Numbered from the stretch's first letter, positions 1 through 8,197 are shown. The stretch is DNA of 10,152 bases from Verrucomicrobiota bacterium (GCA_017557085.1 JAFZAR010000357.1:1-10152); one strand, 5' to 3'. Notes: generated by a model from the sequence alone, not told the origin. Program-made: numbers and translations.

Positions 1-21
1 ATTTATGCCGGTTGGTGTTTG

Positions 22-1659
22 TCAGCTGGGCCTTTGAAGTCCCAATTTTTTTATTCGGGAAAGCAATGTGGTCGGTTTGATCCCCAGCAGAGCCGCGGCA
101 CCATCAGCCCCTTTGATTTTCCAATTCGTTTTTTGGAGAACTTTGAAGGTGTTTTCTTTTTGCCGTTGGTTCATTTCTTCTTCGGTCAGGTAGTCCGGTT
201 CTTGGGTATCCGTGGAAGTATTGGTCGAAGGGAAATGGACAGCAGTGTTTGCGGATTTTGTATCGATGGGGATATTGAAGTGGAGATTTCCGCCGCGGGA
301 GAGGATGACGGCGCGCTCCACGACATTGCGCAGTTCCCGAATGTTGCCGGGCCAATCGTAATTTTGCAGTGTGGCCAGGGCGGAACGGGTCAGCTTGGGA
401 GTATTGCACCGCAGTTCTTTGACAGATAGATCAATGAAGTGCTTTACCAGCAGGGGAATATCATCCCTGCGTTCCCGCAGAGGCGCGACCTGGATGGGGA
501 TCACATTGATGCGGTAATAGAGGTCTTCACGGAATTGTCTGGCATCCACGGCTTTTTTCAGATCCCGGTTGGTAGCGGCGACAATGCGGACATTGGCTAT
601 GCGGGTTTTATCATCACCAACTCGTTCATAGCGTTTTTCCTGGAGAACACGCAGGAGTTTGCCTTGCATTTCCAGTGGAATTTCACCGATTTCATCCAAA
701 AAGAGCGTTCCGCCTTCCGCGGTCTCAAACCGGCCGGGACGATCCTTGACGGCTCCGGTAAAGGCTCCTTTGACATGGCCAAAGAATTCCGATTCAAATA
801 GTTCTTTAGGAATGGAAGCGCAGTTGACACGAACCATAGGACCGTTCTTGCGGTTGCTGCGTTCATGGATCTCGTATGCGACCAGTTCCTTTCCGGTGCC
901 GGTCTCCCCCAAAATGAGAACGGATGCATCGGTGGAAGCTACCAGTTCTATTTGACTGATGATCCTTTGCAGAGCGGCACTTTGTCCCACAAGATGTCCA
1001 AATGCCTTTGTTTCCACAACAAGTTCTTTAAGATACTCATTTTGAAGTTCCAGCTGGGATTTCAGGTGAAGTATCTCTTCAATAGCGCGGGCATTGACGA
1101 TGGCCCCGCCCAGGAAGTGCGCAAAGATGTGTCCCCAGGGCTTGCCGGCTTCCTCCAGTTTATGGGTCGTAAACCCGATGACGGCTCCCAGTATTTTGTC
1201 CCTGAACATGATGGGGGTAGCCGCAAATCCTTTGATGTTTTTTTCTTTGATCCATTCAAGTCCTTCGATAGAAGAAGGATGTTTCCTCCAGTCGGGGATA
1301 TAGTTCTGCTGACCGGATTGAGTGGATTCTCCCAATAATCCTATTCCCAAAGGAATGCGGCTGTTAGGATCATTGATCAGTTTATCCCGGTCGGAGACGT
1401 AGAAACGAGGATGGACCTTGCCAATATGCAGGTGGAGGCATTGTGAATGATCGGAACAGTGGTGTGCCATCGGGCAGGCAATACAGAGGTCTCCTTTCTC
1501 CAGCAGCCATATTTGAGCACAAACAACATCGCTTGGTCCCTCAATGATGGCATCTATTAATTTATTCAAAAGTGAATCCAAAGAGCGCTCATGGGAAAGT
1601 TCCATGAGGAGATTCATTGCCCGGTTGGAATCAATGGTATGTTTTGTGGCCCCGTTCAT
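22..1659 (-). CDS. Sigma-54-dependent transcriptional activator (GAF - AAA+ - Fis HTH)
   Basis: An enhancer-binding protein that uses ATP hydrolysis to open sigma-54 promoters. Numbering is from the longest reading frame (start 1704, 560 aa); subtract 15 for the start chosen here (545 aa). A GAF-type sensor spans about 35-205, with a cysteine cluster C74, C77, C83, C89. The AAA+ domain is about 235-465: Walker A GETGTGKE at 266-273, the sigma-54 contact loop GAFTGA at 313-318, Walker B GGTLFLDE at 331-338, and an arginine-finger region FREDLYYRIN at 391-400. A Fis-type helix-turn-helix ends the protein (about 530-556). There is no receiver domain, so it is probably a one-component sensor. I start at 1659 because a -35/-10 pair lies between 1704 and 1659 and the extra 15 residues look unlike a domain; no clear Shine-Dalgarno marks either start. 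It is divergent from the efflux operon and is its likely activator. The ligand is unknown. Confidence 0.93.
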   Translation of the reverse strand: MNGATKHTIDSNRAMNLLMELSHERSLDSLLNKLIDAIIEGPSDVVCAQIWLLEKGDLCIACPMAHHCSDHSQCLHLHIGKVHPRFYVSDRDKLINDPNSRIPLGIGLLGESTQSGQQNYIPDWRKHPSSIEGLEWIKEKNIKGFAATPIMFRDKILGAVIGFTTHKLEEAGKPWGHIFAHFLGGAIVNARAIEEILHLKSQLELQNEYLKELVVETKAFGHLVGQSAALQRIISQIELVASTDASVLILGETGTGKELVAYEIHERSNRKNGPMVRVNCASIPKELFESEFFGHVKGAFTGAVKDRPGRFETAEGGTLFLDEIGEIPLEMQGKLLRVLQEKRYERVGDDKTRIANVRIVAATNRDLKKAVDARQFREDLYYRINVIPIQVAPLRERRDDIPLLVKHFIDLSVKELRCNTPKLTRSALATLQNYDWPGNIRELRNVVERAVILSRGGNLHFNIPIDTKSANTAVHFPSTNTSTDTQEPDYLTEEEMNQRQKENTFKVLQKTNWKIKGADGAAALLGIKPTTLLSRIKKLGLQRPS

Positions 1660-1672
1660 AACACGGCGAGAT

Positions 1673-1701
1673 AAAATAGAGAAGAAGTACGAAAAAATCA
1701 A
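1673..1701 (-). promoter_or_regulatory. Predicted sigma-70-type promoter of the activator gene
   Basis: On the minus strand TTGATT (1701-1696) and TATTTT (1678-1673) are separated by exactly 17 bases. Transcription would begin about 7 bases past the -10, near 1666, leaving only a few bases before the ATG at 1659. This supports the 1659 start, because the ATG at 1704 would lie upstream of the transcript. The palindrome at 1710-1741 abuts the -35 on its upstream side, so its occupant could also regulate this promoter. AT-rich DNA gives such matches by chance, so this is moderate evidence. Confidence 0.45.
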
Positions 1702-1709
1702 CATTTATT

Positions 1710-1741
1710 GGTCGAAATTTTGAACGTTCAAATTTTCGACC
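1710..1741. promoter_or_regulatory. 32-bp near-perfect palindrome, likely enhancer/operator for the sigma-54 activator
   Basis: Two 16-base arms meet at the centre TGAACGTTCA (1721-1730). The outer ends are GGTCGAAA and TTTCGACC, and only one position per arm (1718 and 1733, both T) breaks the symmetry. It is in the divergent intergenic region, centred about 112 bp upstream of the predicted sigma-54 transcription start, the distance typical of upstream activator sites. A dimeric Fis-type HTH protein such as the adjacent activator is the obvious ligand. The symmetry is seen directly; the protein assignment is inference. Confidence 0.75.
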
Positions 1742-1768
1742 TATTACTTAGAAATGTTAGTGTAAGAT

Positions 1769-1781
1769 TATATAATTGATT
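1769..1781 (-). promoter_or_regulatory. Possible IHF-type bend site
   Basis: Read on the minus strand this is AATCAATTATATA, which fits the IHF consensus WATCAANNNNTTR at 12 of 13 positions (the first T of TTR is A). It sits between the palindrome and the -24/-12 promoter, where IHF commonly bends DNA to bring an activator to sigma-54 polymerase. The surrounding stretch 1742-1800 is very AT-rich and includes two copies of GATTATA 11 bp apart (1767 and 1778), so a match by chance is quite possible. Confidence 0.3.
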
Positions 1782-1810
1782 ATAAAGTAGTTGTAAGTGA
1801 TTTTGATGAT

Positions 1811-1828
1811 TTGGCACAGAAAATGCTT
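1811..1828 (+). promoter_or_regulatory. Sigma-54 (-24/-12) promoter of the efflux operon
   Basis: The sequence TTGGCACAGAAAATGCTT matches the consensus TGGCAC-N5-TTGC at every position except one T, which is A. The invariant GG (1813-1814) and GC (1825-1826) are separated by exactly 10 bases, as sigma-54 requires. Transcription should start about 12 bases after the GC, near 1838. The divergent gene encodes a sigma-54 activator and a palindromic site lies at about -112, so all three parts of a sigma-54 circuit are present. The predicted start rules out the in-frame ATG at 1797 as the start of the first gene. Confidence 0.85.
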
Positions 1829-1901
1829 AGAAGGTTTGGCTGCGTTTCCCGCAGTATCAATGAACTCGCGTTCAAATCAAAATGATCTATTGGAAGAGAT
1901 G

Positions 1902-2252
1902 ATGCTCACCATTGACGAAGCGAATGAAGTCAATTTTGGTGAGATTGTTTTGTCGTCTCGTGTACCGGTGTGGGTCATTTTTGGAGCGCGATGGAGTACT
2001 CCCTGCCAGGCTCTGATTTCTACGTTGTCTGAAGTCCATGCATTGCTGGGTGATCTGGCAAAGCTGGTCAAAGTAAACGCGGATGAGAGTGTTGGTCTGG
2101 GGATTTGGTACGGTGTGGATAGTTTGCCGACACTCCTTTACTTTGAAAAAGGATTGCTTTGTGCCAGGATCGTAGGAATGTCTGATAAAAAGAATCTTCT
2201 CGCGAAAATGAAACGCATCATGGATGGAGAATTTGATGGAGAAGGAGCCTAG
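1902..2252 (+). CDS. Thioredoxin-fold protein with SxxC instead of CxxC (likely non-catalytic)
   Basis: First gene of the operon, 116 aa, cytoplasmic (no signal peptide). It aligns without gaps to the E. coli thioredoxin numbering: W31, P34, C35, K57, N59, D61, cis-proline P76 and G92 are all kept. The active site is WSTPC where thioredoxin has WCGPC, so the nucleophilic Cys32 is Ser; buried Asp26 is Ile. It should not work as a dithiol reductase. An SxxC site is known in the chaperone-like CnoX/YbbN thioredoxin domain, but the TPR part of CnoX is absent here. I chose ATG 1902 because GGAAG (1892-1896) is 5 bases upstream and the length fits. ATG 1899 and 1860 are alternatives; 1797 lies upstream of the sigma-54 start. 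The adaptor gene follows after 29 bases, so the two are co-transcribed. Confidence 0.85.
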   Translation: MLTIDEANEVNFGEIVLSSRVPVWVIFGARWSTPCQALISTLSEVHALLGDLAKLVKVNADESVGLGIWYGVDSLPTLLYFEKGLLCARIVGMSDKKNLLAKMKRIMDGEFDGEGA

Positions 2253-2281
2253 TTCCGGCATTATAAATAAGATTTTACAGT

Positions 2282-3472
2282 ATGATGAAAAATAAGATTC
2301 AAAAAGTTAGGGCAATAGGCGGCATTACGACCGCTTTGCTGTGCGCGCTGGCGCTGACGGCTTGCAAGAAAGAGCAACAGCAGCAGGCCGCACCGCCGCC
2401 TCCGGTTGTAACCACAGTCAGTATTCAAAAATCACCTGTACTGCTTACCAGTGAATTACCGGGACGCACGGCGGCTTACCGCATTGCGGAGATTCGTCCA
2501 CAGGTCAATGGTGTCATCCTCAAGCGGCTTTTTGAAGAAGGCAGTGATGTGAAAGCAGGGGATTCCCTTTACCAGATCGATCCTGCGCCGTTCCAGGCGG
2601 CTTTGAATAATGCCAAAGCGGCACTGACCCGCGCTGAGGCGAATCTGCCGGCTATACAGCTGCGTGTGGATCGTTATCAGAAAGCATTGGAAAACAAGGC
2701 TGTCAGCCAGCAGGATTATGATGACGCGGCTTCCAACCTGAAACAGGCCGAAGCGGACATCCAATACTATAAAGCGATGGTGGATACAGCGGAGATCAAC
2801 ATGAATTATTCCAAGGTGCTTTCTCCTCTGACAGGTCGCATTGGTACTTCTTCCGTGACGGATGGCGCGACGGTGACCGCTTATCAGCAGATACCGCTGG
2901 CCACAGTGCAGCAATTGGATCCCATTTATGTAGATGTTCCTCAATCCACGACAGATCTGCTTGGACTGAAGAAACGGCTTCAAAACGGACAGTTGACTTA
3001 TGACGGTGCGACAGTGACGGAAGTGGAACTGATGCTGGATGATAATTCCACTTATTCTCACAAAGGAACATTGCAGTTCCGTGATGTGACGGTCGATCCT
3101 ACGACTTCTACCATGACGCTCCGCATGGTGTTTCCGAATCCGGATGGAGAACTTCTGCCGGGCATGTACGTGAGAGCGATTGTGAGAGAGGGCATCAACA
3201 AGGAAGCACTGATGCTGCCGCAGGAAACGGTGACAAGAGATCGTAAGGGGAATCCGTATGTGATGGTTTTCAGAGACGGAAAGACTTATCGTCAGATGAT
3301 CGAAGTGGATCGCGCTATCGGCAATATGTGGATGGTGAAATCCGGAATCACAGAGGAAGATCATATCGTGCTCGAAGGTCTCCAAAAGATTTCTCATGAA
3401 GGTGCAGCTTCTGAAGATTACAAAGGTGTGTTCAGCAGAGATTCTGCCGGGACAGAAGAGGCCGCTCAATAA
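2282..3472 (+). CDS. RND efflux periplasmic adaptor (membrane-fusion lipoprotein, AcrA/MexA type)
   Basis: The adaptor bridges the inner-membrane transporter and the outer-membrane channel. At 396 aa it is the size of AcrA. The N-terminus is a lipoprotein signal with lipobox LTAC and acylated Cys28, followed by a Gln- and Pro-rich tether (31-41). The two lipoyl half-motifs are at about 70-102 (EIRPQVNGVI... and LYQIDPAPF) and about 179-210 (LSPLTGRIG), and they flank an alpha-helical hairpin (about 103-175) that contacts the channel. Beta-barrel and membrane-proximal domains fill about 211-370. The transporter gene starts 26 bases downstream. The ATG at 2285 (second residue) is an equal start candidate; no strong Shine-Dalgarno is visible for either. 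The family assignment is secure; the substrate cannot be predicted. Confidence 0.96.
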   Translation: MMKNKIQKVRAIGGITTALLCALALTACKKEQQQQAAPPPPVVTTVSIQKSPVLLTSELPGRTAAYRIAEIRPQVNGVILKRLFEEGSDVKAGDSLYQIDPAPFQAALNNAKAALTRAEANLPAIQLRVDRYQKALENKAVSQQDYDDAASNLKQAEADIQYYKAMVDTAEINMNYSKVLSPLTGRIGTSSVTDGATVTAYQQIPLATVQQLDPIYVDVPQSTTDLLGLKKRLQNGQLTYDGATVTEVELMLDDNSTYSHKGTLQFRDVTVDPTTSTMTLRMVFPNPDGELLPGMYVRAIVREGINKEALMLPQETVTRDRKGNPYVMVFRDGKTYRQMIEVDRAIGNMWMVKSGITEEDHIVLEGLQKISHEGAASEDYKGVFSRDSAGTEEAAQ

Positions 3473-3498
3473 GTTTGTGACATCTAAAAAGGAATAGT

Positions 3499-6400
3499 AT
3501 GTTATCAAAATTCTTTCTGGATCGTCCCGTGTTCGCATGGGTGATCGCCATCATATTGATGGTTTCGGGTGTGATGGCTATTTTTACTCTGCCCATTGCA
3601 CAGTACCCTAATGTTGCTCCGCCGACGATCGCTATCTCCGCGTTTTATACAGGCGGTTCTGCGGAAACGGTTGAAAATTCCGTGACTCAGATCATTGAGC
3701 AGAAGATGATCGGCTTTGATAATCTGCTTTATCAAAGCGCGACCAGTGAATCTTCAGGCCGCGCGCGTTTGGAGCTGACTTTTGCTCCGGGTGTGGATCC
3801 GGATATGGCTTGGGCGCAGGTGCAGAATAAGCTGCAGTTGGCTATGGCAGGTTTGCCATCCGATGTTCAGAGTAAAGGTGTGTCTGTGGTCAAGAGTACC
3901 CGCAGTTATCTGATGTTCGTGGGTATCACATCCAATGACGGCAGCATGAACGGTGAAGATTTGCGTGACTACGCCAAGTCTGTGCTGGAAAGTGTGCTGG
4001 CTCGTGTGGAGGGTGTCGGTGAAGTTGAGGTGTTCGGCGGTGAATATGCTATGCGCATCTGGATCGACACCGAGAAACTGGTAGGATACGGTTTGACATT
4101 CAGCGATATTGCCACGGCTTTGCGCAGCTACAACGTGGAGATTTCCGCCGGTCAGTTTGGTGACGGCCCGGCTCCTGAGGGACAGCGCTTGAATGCGTCC
4201 ATCATTGTGCAGAGCTTCCTTAAAACACCGGAAGAATTCGACGCGATTCCGATCCGCACGAATGATGACGGTTCTGTAGTCCGAGTCAGTGATATTGGTC
4301 ATTCAGAGCTGGGTACGGATAATTACAACATTGATGTTCGTTACAATAAACAGTATCAGGCGGGTATCAGTATTCGTCTGGCTGCCGGAGCGAACGCTTT
4401 GACGACGGCGGATAATGTAAAGAAAAAGATGGAAGAGCTGAAGCCCTTCCTGCCGCCGGGAATGGATGTGATGTATCCTTATGATACGACTCCGTTTATT
4501 CGAGTCGCGATCAAAGAGGTCGTTCATACTCTGGTGGAAGCCATTATTTTGGTTTTTATCGTGATGTTTGTGTTCCTGGGCAATTTCCGTTCCACGATCA
4601 TTCCGACGATCGCTGTACCGGTCGTTCTTTTGGGGACATTCGCCATTTTGATGATTTTTGGTTATTCCATCAACATGTTGACGATGTTCGCTATGGTACT
4701 GGCCATCGGTCTGCTGGTGGACGATGCTATTGTTGTCGTGGAAAACGTGGAACGTATCATGGAGGAGGAAGGATGCTCTCCGCGCGAAGCTGCTTCCAAA
4801 TCTATGGATCAGATCACCAGCGCTTTGATCGGTATCGGTCTGGTGCTTTCCGCGGTGTTTGGTCCGATGGCGTTTTTCAGTGGTTCAACGGGTGTCATCT
4901 ATCGGCAGTTCTCCGTTACGATCGTATCTTCCATGCTGCTGTCTGTGGTGGTGGCTTTGGTGCTGACTCCCGTATTGTGTGCCACGATGCTGAAGCAAAT
5001 GCCGAAAGGATCAAGTGCTGCTGAATCCGGGATCAGGATATTGCGCCCATTCTTCAGGATTTTTGAGAAATGTTTCAATTTCTGTCGTAATGGCTACGTG
5101 AGAATGTTGAAACATTCTTTGAATCGCAAGGTCTTTTATTTCTTTGTTTATTCCATTATTTGTGTGGCATTTGTCTATGTTTTCAGAGGAATGCCCACTT
5201 CTTACTTGCCGGATGAAGATCAGGGTATGGTCATTATGATGATCAATACACCGCCGGGTTCAACGACTGAACAAACAAGAAAGGTTGTCACAGAAGTGGC
5301 GGATTACTTCCTTGAAAATGAGGCGGATTGTGTTGAATCAAGTATGACTGTGGTTGGTTTCGGTTTAGGCGGTGCAGGTCAGAATCAAGGCATCTCGTTT
5401 GTGAAGTTGAAAGACTGGAAAGAGCGAGTGGGCGCGGACAAAAAAGTGCCGGCTATCACAAAACGTGTAATGGCTCGATTCTATGGAAGCCGCGAGGCGA
5501 ATATCTATGCATTCTCGCCGCCTCCTATCATGGAATTAGGTCAGGCCAAAGGCTTTGACTTCCAGTTGATCGACTTGGGCGGTGTGGGCCATGAAGCCTT
5601 GACTGATGCCAGAAATCAGCTGATGGGAATGGTGATGGCGGATATCCAGTCGCCGAATCCGACATTGGCTATGGTGCGTCCGAACGGTATGGATGATGTC
5701 CCTCAATATCATCTGGATGTGGATTGGGGTAAGGCTGGCAGCCTGGGTATTCCCATCAATGAGATACACAATACGATCTCGACTGCGTTTGGTTCCGCTT
5801 ATGTGAACAACTTTGTGCTGAATGGCCGTGTCAAACGTGTCTATATGCAGGCGGATCCTCATTATCGCATGTTGCCGGAGGATATCGGTAATTTATACGT
5901 CCGCAATAAAGCGGGCAAGATGGTTCCTGTTTCTGCGTTGATCAGCGGTTACTGGACTTACGGTTCTCCCAGTTTGCAGCGTTTCAACGGATTCCCCAGC
6001 ATGAACATTCTGGGCGAAGCCGCGCCGGGACGCAGCACGGGTGAAGCTATGAAGATGATGGAAGATTTTGTAAAGAAACTGCCGGCCGGTATTGGCTGTG
6101 ACTGGCAAGGTTTGTCCTATCAGGAACGTCAGGCTACTTCTCAGACTGGACCGCTCTATGCGTTCTCTGTGCTGGTCATTTTCCTTTGTTTGGCGGCGCT
6201 TTATGAAAGCTGGCCGATCCCCATCGCGGTGTTGCTGACGCTGCCGCTGGGTGCTATCGGCGGTTGTATCGCGTCCAGCTTGATGGGAATGCCCAATGAC
6301 GTGTACTTCCAGATCGGTTTGCTGACGACACTGGGACTGACGACTAAGAACGCGATCTTGATCGTTCAGTTTGCTAAAGCCCGTGTGGAGGAGGGAATGG

Positions 6401-6702
6401 AGCTGATCCCGGCTACATTGGAAGGCGCGAAACTGCGTTTCCGTCCCATTATGATGACCTCTCTGGCGTTTGGTTTTGGTGTGCTGCCTCTGACTTATAC
6501 ATCCGGCGCAGGATCCGGAGCGCAAAACGCGATCGGTATCCCGGTGTTAGGTGGTGTGATCAGCGCGACCTTCCTGGTATTGATTTTTGCTCCGCTTTTC
6601 TATGTGATCATTATGAGATTGCTGGCTAAGAAGGAACTGCAAAAGTCTGCCCAAAAGAGAAGGGAACTTGCAACAGGAACACAAGTAACGGAGGCTCGAT
6701 AA
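3499..6702 (+). CDS. RND multidrug efflux transporter, HAE-1 family (AcrB/MexB type)
   Basis: A proton-driven inner-membrane transporter of 1067 aa, close to AcrB (1049). The N-terminus MLSKFFLDRPVFAWVIAII is the classic first helix. TM4 carries the proton-relay pair D408-D409 in GLLVDDAIVVVENVERIM, and TM10 the essential lysine K950 in LTTKNAILIVQFAK; a conserved arginine region (KLRFRPIMMTSLAFG, about 978-992) completes the relay. Two large periplasmic porter/docking loops (about 30-335 and 565-880) are typical. The second holds GFGLGGAGQNQGISFVKLKDW (620-640), matching the AcrB switch-loop region, and a GFDFQLIDLGGVGHEALTDA-type segment. AAGGA at 3488-3492 lies 6 bases before the ATG. The channel gene begins one base after the stop, so translation may be coupled. 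All catalytic residues are present, so the pump should be active. Relatedness to AcrB suggests amphiphilic drug-like substrates, but this is not provable from sequence alone. Confidence 0.98.
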   Translation: MLSKFFLDRPVFAWVIAIILMVSGVMAIFTLPIAQYPNVAPPTIAISAFYTGGSAETVENSVTQIIEQKMIGFDNLLYQSATSESSGRARLELTFAPGVDPDMAWAQVQNKLQLAMAGLPSDVQSKGVSVVKSTRSYLMFVGITSNDGSMNGEDLRDYAKSVLESVLARVEGVGEVEVFGGEYAMRIWIDTEKLVGYGLTFSDIATALRSYNVEISAGQFGDGPAPEGQRLNASIIVQSFLKTPEEFDAIPIRTNDDGSVVRVSDIGHSELGTDNYNIDVRYNKQYQAGISIRLAAGANALTTADNVKKKMEELKPFLPPGMDVMYPYDTTPFIRVAIKEVVHTLVEAIILVFIVMFVFLGNFRSTIIPTIAVPVVLLGTFAILMIFGYSINMLTMFAMVLAIGLLVDDAIVVVENVERIMEEEGCSPREAASKSMDQITSALIGIGLVLSAVFGPMAFFSGSTGVIYRQFSVTIVSSMLLSVVVALVLTPVLCATMLKQMPKGSSAAESGIRILRPFFRIFEKCFNFCRNGYVRMLKHSLNRKVFYFFVYSIICVAFVYVFRGMPTSYLPDEDQGMVIMMINTPPGSTTEQTRKVVTEVADYFLENEADCVESSMTVVGFGLGGAGQNQGISFVKLKDWKERVGADKKVPAITKRVMARFYGSREANIYAFSPPPIMELGQAKGFDFQLIDLGGVGHEALTDARNQLMGMVMADIQSPNPTLAMVRPNGMDDVPQYHLDVDWGKAGSLGIPINEIHNTISTAFGSAYVNNFVLNGRVKRVYMQADPHYRMLPEDIGNLYVRNKAGKMVPVSALISGYWTYGSPSLQRFNGFPSMNILGEAAPGRSTGEAMKMMEDFVKKLPAGIGCDWQGLSYQERQATSQTGPLYAFSVLVIFLCLAALYESWPIPIAVLLTLPLGAIGGCIASSLMGMPNDVYFQIGLLTTLGLTTKNAILIVQFAKARVEEGMELIPATLEGAKLRFRPIMMTSLAFGFGVLPLTYTSGAGSGAQNAIGIPVLGGVISATFLVLIFAPLFYVIIMRLLAKKELQKSAQKRRELATGTQVTEAR

Positions 6703-6703
6703 G

Positions 6704-8197
6704 ATGAGAAAGAATAAATTCACATTGTTTGCTATTGCGGCATCAGTTCTGATGATGACCGGTTGTACGATGGCACCTAAATATGAGCGTCCGCAGTCTC
6801 CGGTACCGTCTGAGTGGCCTAGCGGACAGGCGTATGACCCGACAAAAGTCACCAAGGAAGATGTGACGGCCGGGGAAGACGTGTTGAACCTGAGATGGCG
6901 TGATTTCTTCACGGATCCCAAGCTGAAAGAGGTGATCGGGATCGCCTTGGAGAATAACCGTCAGTTGAAGGGTGCTGCTCTGAATGTGGAATACTATCGC
7001 AAGTTGTACCAAATCCAGGCGGAAGGACTGCTGCCGGTAATCAATGCCACCGGAAGCATCAGCCGGGCTCGTGTCCCCGGTGATCTATCCGGAACGGGCC
7101 GCAGGATGACTACGGAACGGGATGATGTCGGTTTGGGCGCGGCAGCGTGGGAAATCGATTTCTTTGGCCGTATTCGCAGTTTGAAAGACGCGGCGATGCA
7201 GGAGTATCTGGCCACAGAGCAGGCACAGCGCAGCGCGCAGATCTCGGTTATTTCCGCGATTGCGCAGACCTATTTGCGGCTGGCAGCGGATAAGGAATGC
7301 TATGACATCAATCAGAATCTGGTGAAAGACTATCGCAAAACGTATGATCTGGTGAAAAACAACTACGATTTGGGATTGGTTTCCGAGATCGATCTGAGCC
7401 GTACCGCTTCTCAGGTGGCGGCTTCGGAAAGAGCTGCGGCCACATTCCTGCAGTCCTACGCTCAAGATAAAAACCAGCTGGATTTTCTGGCCGGCACGGA
7501 AGTTCCGGCGGAATTGCTTCCGGATTCTCTTACATCGTTGAACCCGTCTCGGGAGATTTGCGCGGGACTGTCTTCGGATATCCTGCTGAAACGTCCAGAC
7601 ATTCTGGGAGCTGAGCATCAGCTTTTGGCGGCTAATGCCAATATCGGCGCGGCTCGCGCGGCCTATTTCCCGCGGATCTCTCTGACAGCGGCTATTGGTT
7701 CCGCCAGCAGTGAGTTGTCCGGGTTGTTCAAATCTGGCAGCGGTTATTGGAGTTACGCGCCGCAGGTGGTACTGCCGATCTTCGATACAAGGACCTGGTC
7801 TTCTCACAAGGCTTCCAAGGTGAAGAAAGAGATGATGATCAACAGTTATGAAGAGGCCATCCAATCTGCGTTCCGCGAAGTGGCGGATGTGCTGGCAGTC
7901 CTGGGAACGGTCGATCGTCAGTTGTCGGCACAGCAGGCTTATGTGGATTCTGTGAAAAAGACTTATGAGCTGACAGAATTCCGTTATGAATCCAATCTGG
8001 ATAGCTCCCTGAGCGTGTTGGACGCGCAGCGTTCTTTGCGTGGGGCGCAGGATACGTTGGTCGCCATGTATCTCCAAAAGCAGGTGAATCACATCAGACT
8101 TTACGCGGTGCTGGGCGGTGGATGGGATCCCGAAGAGGATACTGAAAACACCGGCGAGACACCGGTAAATAACGAAAATACTGCTGAACAGAAGTAG
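6704..8197 (+). CDS. Outer-membrane efflux lipoprotein (NodT/OprM/CusC-type TolC family)
   Basis: The exit duct of the tripartite pump, 497 aa. It has a lipoprotein signal ending MTGC with acylated Cys21, as in OprM-type channels and unlike TolC itself. Two OEP repeats follow. Family motifs include WEIDFFGRIRSL at 149-160, the LLKRPDILGAEHQLLAANAN run (295-314) and IGAARAAYFPRISL (314-327), then the beta-strand and helical segments to about 470. The C-terminal tail (472-497) is acidic and Asn-rich, and probably lies in the periplasm. GGAGG at 6690-6694 is 9 bases before the ATG and lies inside the end of the transporter gene. This is the last operon gene; an intrinsic terminator follows 24 bases after the stop. 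Confidence 0.96.
   Translation: MRKNKFTLFAIAASVLMMTGCTMAPKYERPQSPVPSEWPSGQAYDPTKVTKEDVTAGEDVLNLRWRDFFTDPKLKEVIGIALENNRQLKGAALNVEYYRKLYQIQAEGLLPVINATGSISRARVPGDLSGTGRRMTTERDDVGLGAAAWEIDFFGRIRSLKDAAMQEYLATEQAQRSAQISVISAIAQTYLRLAADKECYDINQNLVKDYRKTYDLVKNNYDLGLVSEIDLSRTASQVAASERAAATFLQSYAQDKNQLDFLAGTEVPAELLPDSLTSLNPSREICAGLSSDILLKRPDILGAEHQLLAANANIGAARAAYFPRISLTAAIGSASSELSGLFKSGSGYWSYAPQVVLPIFDTRTWSSHKASKVKKEMMINSYEEAIQSAFREVADVLAVLGTVDRQLSAQQAYVDSVKKTYELTEFRYESNLDSSLSVLDAQRSLRGAQDTLVAMYLQKQVNHIRLYAVLGGGWDPEEDTENTGETPVNNENTAEQK

Noticed and set aside
1797..1901. Longer start (ATG 1797) for the thioredoxin-fold protein.
   Set aside because: It begins upstream of the sigma-54 promoter and of its predicted transcription start (about 1838), and it adds 35 residues without any thioredoxin counterpart.
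2456..3538. 360-codon open frame on the minus strand across the adaptor gene.
   Set aside because: It is an antisense shadow: rich in His, Arg, Ser and Ile with no domain, and the plus-strand frame is an unmistakable adaptor.
7085..8092. 335-codon open frame on the minus strand across the outer-membrane channel gene.
   Set aside because: Composition and lack of any recognisable motif mark it as an antisense shadow of the channel gene.
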